This document shows, piece after piece, positions 6,915-10,145 of a DNA stretch of 10,145 bases. The DNA comes from JAGKXB01 sp964498835 (GTDB lineage Bacteria; Pseudomonadota; Gammaproteobacteria; Burkholderiales; Burkholderiaceae_D): assembly GCA_964498835.1 (NCBI GenBank), contig CAZCIX010000064.1, positions 1 to 10,145 of the forward strand, read 5' to 3'. The notes under the pieces are model-generated. The model ran no database searches. It was not told where the DNA came from and saw nothing but the letters and a program-made list of their open reading frames with translations. The first letter of the stretch is position 1; each line of letters opens with the position of its first letter. The translations under genes were made by a program, and so were the position numbers.

Positions 6915-8812
6915 CATTCAGTCTCATTTTGTAAGCGTTGTAGCAAGTCATCTAATGTCATCACACCAAGATCCGTATTGCCACGTGCTCGCACAGCCAC
7001 CATGTTTGCATCTCTTTCCTTATCACCAACGACAACGATATAAGGAAGCTTTTGCATTGAGTGATCGCGTATTTTATAGGTAATTTTCTCGTTACGCAAA
7101 TCAGCATGCGCTCTCCATCCATGCTTTTTCAAATTTTCTGCTACCTGTTCTGCATAATTGGCTTGCGCATCCGAAATATTCAGCACCACCACTTGCACCG
7201 GCGCCAACCAAAGAGGTAACGCACCAGCATAATTTTCCACCAGCATGCCAATAAAACGCTCCAAAGACCCCAAAATGGCGCGATGCAGCATAACGGGGAC
7301 TTGGCGTGTATTGTCTTCTGCCACATATTCAGCACCTAAACGCACTGGCATCGAAAAATCCACTTGCATAGTGCCGCATTGCCACATGCGACCGATGGCA
7401 TCTTTTAAGGTGTACTCAATTTTAGGACCATAAAACGCTCCCTCGCCCGGAGAAATTTCATAATGGCAGCCAGAACGCTTGAGCGACTCAATCAAGGCAT
7501 TTTCAGCCTTATCCCAAGCCATGTCAGACCCAACGCGTTTTTCAGGACGCGTTGCCACTTTATAAATCACGTCAGTAAAACCAAAGTGCGCATACACTTT
7601 TTGCAGCAAGGCAGTGAACGCAGCGCACTCGTCCAAAATTTGGTCTTCGGTACAGAAAATGTGTCCATCATCCTGCGTAAATCCACGCACCCGCATCATA
7701 CCGTGCAGGGAACCCGATGGTTCATTGCGATGACATTGGCCAAACTCACCATAACGCAAAGGCAATTCGCGATAGGAATGCATATTGGAACGGAAAATTT
7801 GCACATGCCCGGGGCAATTCATAGGCTTTAAAGCATAGGAACGATTTTCCGATTCAGTGGTAAACATATTTTCTTTATAGTTTTCCCAATGACCGGATTT
7901 TTCCCACAAGCTAACATCCAAAATCTGTGGTGCTTTGACTTCTTGGTAGCCATTATCCTGATACACCTTGCGCATGTATTGCTCAACTTGCTGCCAAACA
8001 ATCCAACCTTTTGGATGCCAAAAAATCAATCCTGGTGCTTCTTCTTGGAAATGAAATAAATCCAAAGCGCGTCCCAATTTGCGATGGTCACGCTTTTCGG
8101 CTTCTTCCAACATAGTCAAATACGCGTCTTGATCTTCTTTTTTCGCCCAGGCAGTGCCGTAAATACGTTGCAACATTTCATTCTTGGCATCGCCACGCCA
8201 GTAAGCGCCGGCTAGCTTCATTAACTTGAAGACTTTTAATTTGCCGGTTGATGGCACATGTGGGCCACGGCAAAGATCGGTAAATTTACCTTCGCTATAC
8301 AAAGAAACTGCTTGATCTTGCGGGATAGATGCAATGATTTCAGCTTTATAAAATTCACCGATGGATTTGAAATAAGCCACAGCTTCATCGCGTGGCAACA
8401 CTTTACGCTCTACGGCTTCATCCTTTTTGGCCAATTCGACCATCTTTTTTTCTATAGCGGTTAAATCTTCTGGCGTAAAAGGACGCTTATAGGAAAAATC
8501 ATAGTAAAAACCGTGCTCAATTACAGGGCCTATCGTTACCTGCGCTTCAGGAAATAACTCCTTGACGGCATAAGCCAATAAGTGCGCCGTGGAATGGCGG
8601 ATGACTTCCAGGCCATCAGTATCTTTATCAGTCACGATGGATAAATCAACATCCTGCTCAATCAAGAAAGAGGTATCAACTAATTTTCCATCCACCTTGC
8701 CGGCCAAAGCAGCCTTGGCAAGGCTAGTGCTGATGCTGGTGGCGACCTGCGCTACTGTCACCGGAGTATCAAATTGTCGCTGAGAACCATCAGGAAGTCG
8801 CACTGTAAGCAT
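6914..8812 (-). CDS. thrS: Threonyl-tRNA synthetase
   Basis: This class II synthetase charges tRNA-Thr in the cytoplasm and edits Ser-tRNA-Thr. From the ATG at 8812 it is 632 aa, close to E. coli (642). Domains in order: TGS at 1-60 (MLTVRLPDGSQRQFDTPVTV); the editing domain with RHSTAHLL (His73, His77) and CRGPHVP (Cys181, His185); the catalytic core with the zinc ligands Cys333 (NCPGH), His384 (DDGHIF) and His510 (VMLHRAILGS); and an anticodon-binding domain from about 535 (APVQVVVLNISDAQ). The frame is open to a GTG at 8824 and an ATG at 8818. The ATG at 8812 is preferred because GTGGAG (8824-8819) sits six bases before it and the family starts here. No tRNA-Thr-like operator of the E. coli type is evident in the A-rich leader. 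Confidence 0.97.
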   Translation of the reverse strand: MLTVRLPDGSQRQFDTPVTVAQVATSISTSLAKAALAGKVDGKLVDTSFLIEQDVDLSIVTDKDTDGLEVIRHSTAHLLAYAVKELFPEAQVTIGPVIEHGFYYDFSYKRPFTPEDLTAIEKKMVELAKKDEAVERKVLPRDEAVAYFKSIGEFYKAEIIASIPQDQAVSLYSEGKFTDLCRGPHVPSTGKLKVFKLMKLAGAYWRGDAKNEMLQRIYGTAWAKKEDQDAYLTMLEEAEKRDHRKLGRALDLFHFQEEAPGLIFWHPKGWIVWQQVEQYMRKVYQDNGYQEVKAPQILDVSLWEKSGHWENYKENMFTTESENRSYALKPMNCPGHVQIFRSNMHSYRELPLRYGEFGQCHRNEPSGSLHGMMRVRGFTQDDGHIFCTEDQILDECAAFTALLQKVYAHFGFTDVIYKVATRPEKRVGSDMAWDKAENALIESLKRSGCHYEISPGEGAFYGPKIEYTLKDAIGRMWQCGTMQVDFSMPVRLGAEYVAEDNTRQVPVMLHRAILGSLERFIGMLVENYAGALPLWLAPVQVVVLNISDAQANYAEQVAENLKKHGWRAHADLRNEKITYKIRDHSMQKLPYIVVVGDKERDANMVAVRARGNTDLGVMTLDDLLQRLQNETE

Positions 8813-8874
8813 GTCCATCTCCACTTTTCTTTTTTATTTTGATATTTTTTCATCCCATGCAAAAACACAGAGAC

Positions 8875-8900
8875 AAAAAAAACGCGGCTAGCCGCGTTTT
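8875..8900 (-). terminator. Strong intrinsic terminator between tRNA-Val and thrS
   Basis: A 22-base perfect palindrome spans 8879-8900. Its core is CGCGGCTAGCCGCG (8883-8896) with AAAA and TTTT flanks. On the minus strand it is followed by an eight-base T-run (8882-8875), the standard form for ending the tRNA transcript. The plus strand has a shorter TTTTCTT, so it may also stop transcription coming from the left. It implies that thrS has its own promoter in the roughly 60-nt A-rich leader, where I see no consensus -35/-10 pair, or depends on read-through. Confidence 0.9.
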
Positions 8901-8907
8901 CTTAAAC

Positions 8908-8984
8908 TGGTGGGTGGTGAGGAATTCGAATCCCCGACCCCTTGGATGTCGACCAAGTATTCTAACCAGCTGAACTAACCACCC
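8908..8984 (-). tRNA. tRNA-Val (anticodon GAC)
   Basis: The 77-base gene folds as a full cloverleaf with the 3' CCA encoded. The acceptor GGGTGGT pairs perfectly with ACCACCC, discriminator A. The D-stem is GTTC/GAAT, and the anticodon stem CTTGG/CCAAG has the loop TCGACAT. The five-base variable region is GGGTC; the T-stem GGGGA/TCCTC has the loop TTCGAAT. Counting from the conserved positions puts GAC (8950-8948) at 34-36, which reads GUC and GUU (valine). Two oddities: position 33 is C instead of the near-universal U, and pair 53-61 is A-U instead of G-C. Its place before thrS matches betaproteobacterial gene order as I recall it. Confidence 0.9.
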
Positions 8985-8994
8985 GAAGAACAAG

Positions 8995-9023
8995 ATTATA
9001 ATGAAGCCTTACATATAAAACAA
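8995..9023 (-). promoter_or_regulatory. Sigma-70-type promoter of tRNA-Val
   Basis: On the minus strand a perfect TATAAT (9000-8995) lies 17 bases from TTGTTT (9023-9018). The -10 ends ten bases before the first base of the tRNA, which would give a 5' leader of only a few nucleotides. The -35 matches only TTG of the consensus. The -10 lies within ATTATAAT, an eight-base palindrome that also reads as TATAAT on the plus strand. Confidence 0.75.
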
Positions 9024-9058
9024 GTCCCACCCCTCCCGCTTTTTCTTTTATAACACTA

Positions 9059-9991
9059 ATGGACAACCACTCTTCAGCACATTTGCACGCACATCGTCCA
9101 GACGATGCGCAACACAACCATTCTTTTAAGCAGCGTTCTCAACAAGCACTCAAGTGGGCTTTGGGTCTTACCCTTTGCTTTGCCGTGATTGAAATGATTG
9201 GTGGATTCTTATGCAATTCACTAGCATTGATTTCTGATGCGGGTCATATGGTGACGGATGCCGCAGCGCTTGGCTTGGCGTTACTGGCGCAAATGATTGC
9301 AAAACGCCCTCCTTCTGCCAAACATTCATTTGGCTTTGGCAGAGCCGAAGCATTGGCCGCCTTTGTTAATAGTCTTGCCATGTTGGGATTGGTGGGATGG
9401 ATTATATGGGAAGCAATCCAACGCTTTGTCAAACCAGAAGCTGTAGAAGGCAGCACTGTTTTTATTGTTGCCAGCATAGGATTACTAATTAACCTTTTAG
9501 TATTTCGGGTGCTATCCCATGATCAAAAAAGTTTGAATACCAAAGCTGCTATGGTGCATGTGATAGGAGATTTGCTGGGCTCAATCGCTGCTATTGTCGC
9601 CGGGATAGTCATCTATTTCACTGACTGGATGCAAATCGATCCTTTGTTATCCATTGTGGTTTCTCTGCTGATCTTAAAATCTACGATTGATATTTTGCGG
9701 CATTCTTATCATTTTTTGATGCAAGGCGTACCAGAGCATATTAATTATCTACAAGTAGGGGACGACATGATGAAGATAGAGGGAGTGTTATCAGTACATG
9801 ATTTGCATGTATGGGAAATGTCACCCGGACACAGTGCCCTAATTGGCCATATTGAAATCAATCAATTGCAAGAATGGCCACATATTCTACGCTCGCTTAA
9901 GACAATGCTATTGCAACATTACGAAATTGATCATGTAACTCTGCAGGCAGAAATAGACATGAGCAGTCAGACGAAAAATGCGTCAAATTAA
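9059..9991 (+). CDS. Cation diffusion facilitator (zinc/cobalt-type efflux transporter)
   Basis: CDF proteins are inner-membrane proton antiporters that export Zn2+, Co2+ or Cd2+ from the cytoplasm. The 310-aa protein has a His-rich N-terminal tail (HSSAHLHAHRPDDAQHNHS, residues 4-22). Six membrane helices follow at about 30-205, then a C-terminal cytoplasmic ferredoxin-like domain (about 215-298). The two metal-site motifs are HxxxD in helix 2 (LISDAGHMVTD, His63 and Asp67) and HxxxD in helix 5 (MVHVIGDLLGS, His167 and Asp171). This His/Asp pattern is typical of the CzcD/ZitB zinc group, as against the all-Asp site of FieF/YiiP. The ATG at 9059 has no Shine-Dalgarno and lies four bases after TATAAC, which may be its -10. 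It is divergent from the tRNA gene and not functionally linked to the cluster. The exact metal is inferred. Confidence 0.93.
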   Translation: MDNHSSAHLHAHRPDDAQHNHSFKQRSQQALKWALGLTLCFAVIEMIGGFLCNSLALISDAGHMVTDAAALGLALLAQMIAKRPPSAKHSFGFGRAEALAAFVNSLAMLGLVGWIIWEAIQRFVKPEAVEGSTVFIVASIGLLINLLVFRVLSHDQKSLNTKAAMVHVIGDLLGSIAAIVAGIVIYFTDWMQIDPLLSIVVSLLILKSTIDILRHSYHFLMQGVPEHINYLQVGDDMMKIEGVLSVHDLHVWEMSPGHSALIGHIEINQLQEWPHILRSLKTMLLQHYEIDHVTLQAEIDMSSQTKNASN

Positions 9992-10145
9992 GTCGATTAA
10001 TTGTTGAGCAAAACCAATTCCAAAAAACACAACCCGGGAAAGCTTACAATTGCATGTCCCCAAAACACAAAACATCAAAAATCACAAAGCGCATATGAAC
10101 AACAAACTAAAACTCATCATGCCAACCCAACATCATTGATTAAGC
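9992..10145. other. Non-coding tail of the window, nothing identified
   Basis: This stretch after the CDF gene is A/C-rich on the plus strand. All frames contain early stops, and I see no terminator hairpin, tRNA or repeat. The only ATG-led frame of note encodes 14 residues (10095-10139) and has no support. Confidence 0.6.

Noticed and set aside
9026..9041. G-rich minus-strand stretch (GGGAGGGGTGGG) as a G-quadruplex
   Set aside because: It has only three separate runs of three or more G in the core, and a fourth must be shared with a neighbouring run, so a stable three-tetrad fold is not supported.
10095..10139. 14-residue ATG-led frame after the CDF gene
   Set aside because: It is too short, has no ribosome site and shows no recognisable peptide.
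1..10145. CRISPR arrays, insertion sequences, phage or defence genes
   Set aside because: I looked on both strands and saw no repeat-spacer pattern, terminal inverted repeats, transposase or restriction-type domains; the window is conserved housekeeping synteny with two flanking transporters.

Overview
The window looks like a betaproteobacterial chromosome of moderately low GC, probably Burkholderiales and perhaps near Oxalobacteraceae. That placement rests on recalled family sequences (the IF3 N-terminus, the tRNA-Val/thrS/infC/rpmI/rplT/pheS/pheT/ihfA/merR order) and was not checked by a search. Almost everything is classic translation-machinery synteny; there is no mobile element, CRISPR array or phage module.

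Layout, read along the minus strand from right to left: a tRNA-Val(GAC) gene with its own promoter (8908-9023), a strong intrinsic terminator (8875-8900), then a co-directional cluster thrS (threonyl-tRNA synthetase), infC (IF3), rpmI (L35), rplT (L20), pheS and pheT (the two phenylalanyl-tRNA synthetase subunits), ihfA (IHF alpha) and a short MerR-type regulator, closed by a probable terminator at 929-967. Beyond it, still on the minus strand, is an EamA/DMT-family membrane transporter gene that runs off the left edge. On the plus strand, divergent from the tRNA gene, is a cation diffusion facilitator (Zn2+/Co2+-type efflux) gene at 9059-9991. The last 154 bases hold nothing I can support.

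The cluster supplies two aminoacyl-tRNA synthetases, an initiation factor, two 50S proteins and a nucleoid protein. The regulatory detail is the most interesting part. infC appears to start at an AUA codon, giving 173 aa. The rpmI Shine-Dalgarno sits 21 nt from its AUG, with a 14-nt perfect palindrome filling the gap, so a hairpin could bring it to working distance. A terminator-like hairpin lies between rplT and pheS where other bacteria have the pheST attenuator, but no Phe-rich leader peptide is visible. The tRNA-Val has a C at position 33 and an A-U pair at 53-61, both unusual.

I found no convincing previously undescribed system. The second-look items are atypical forms of known regulatory devices and the odd tRNA.
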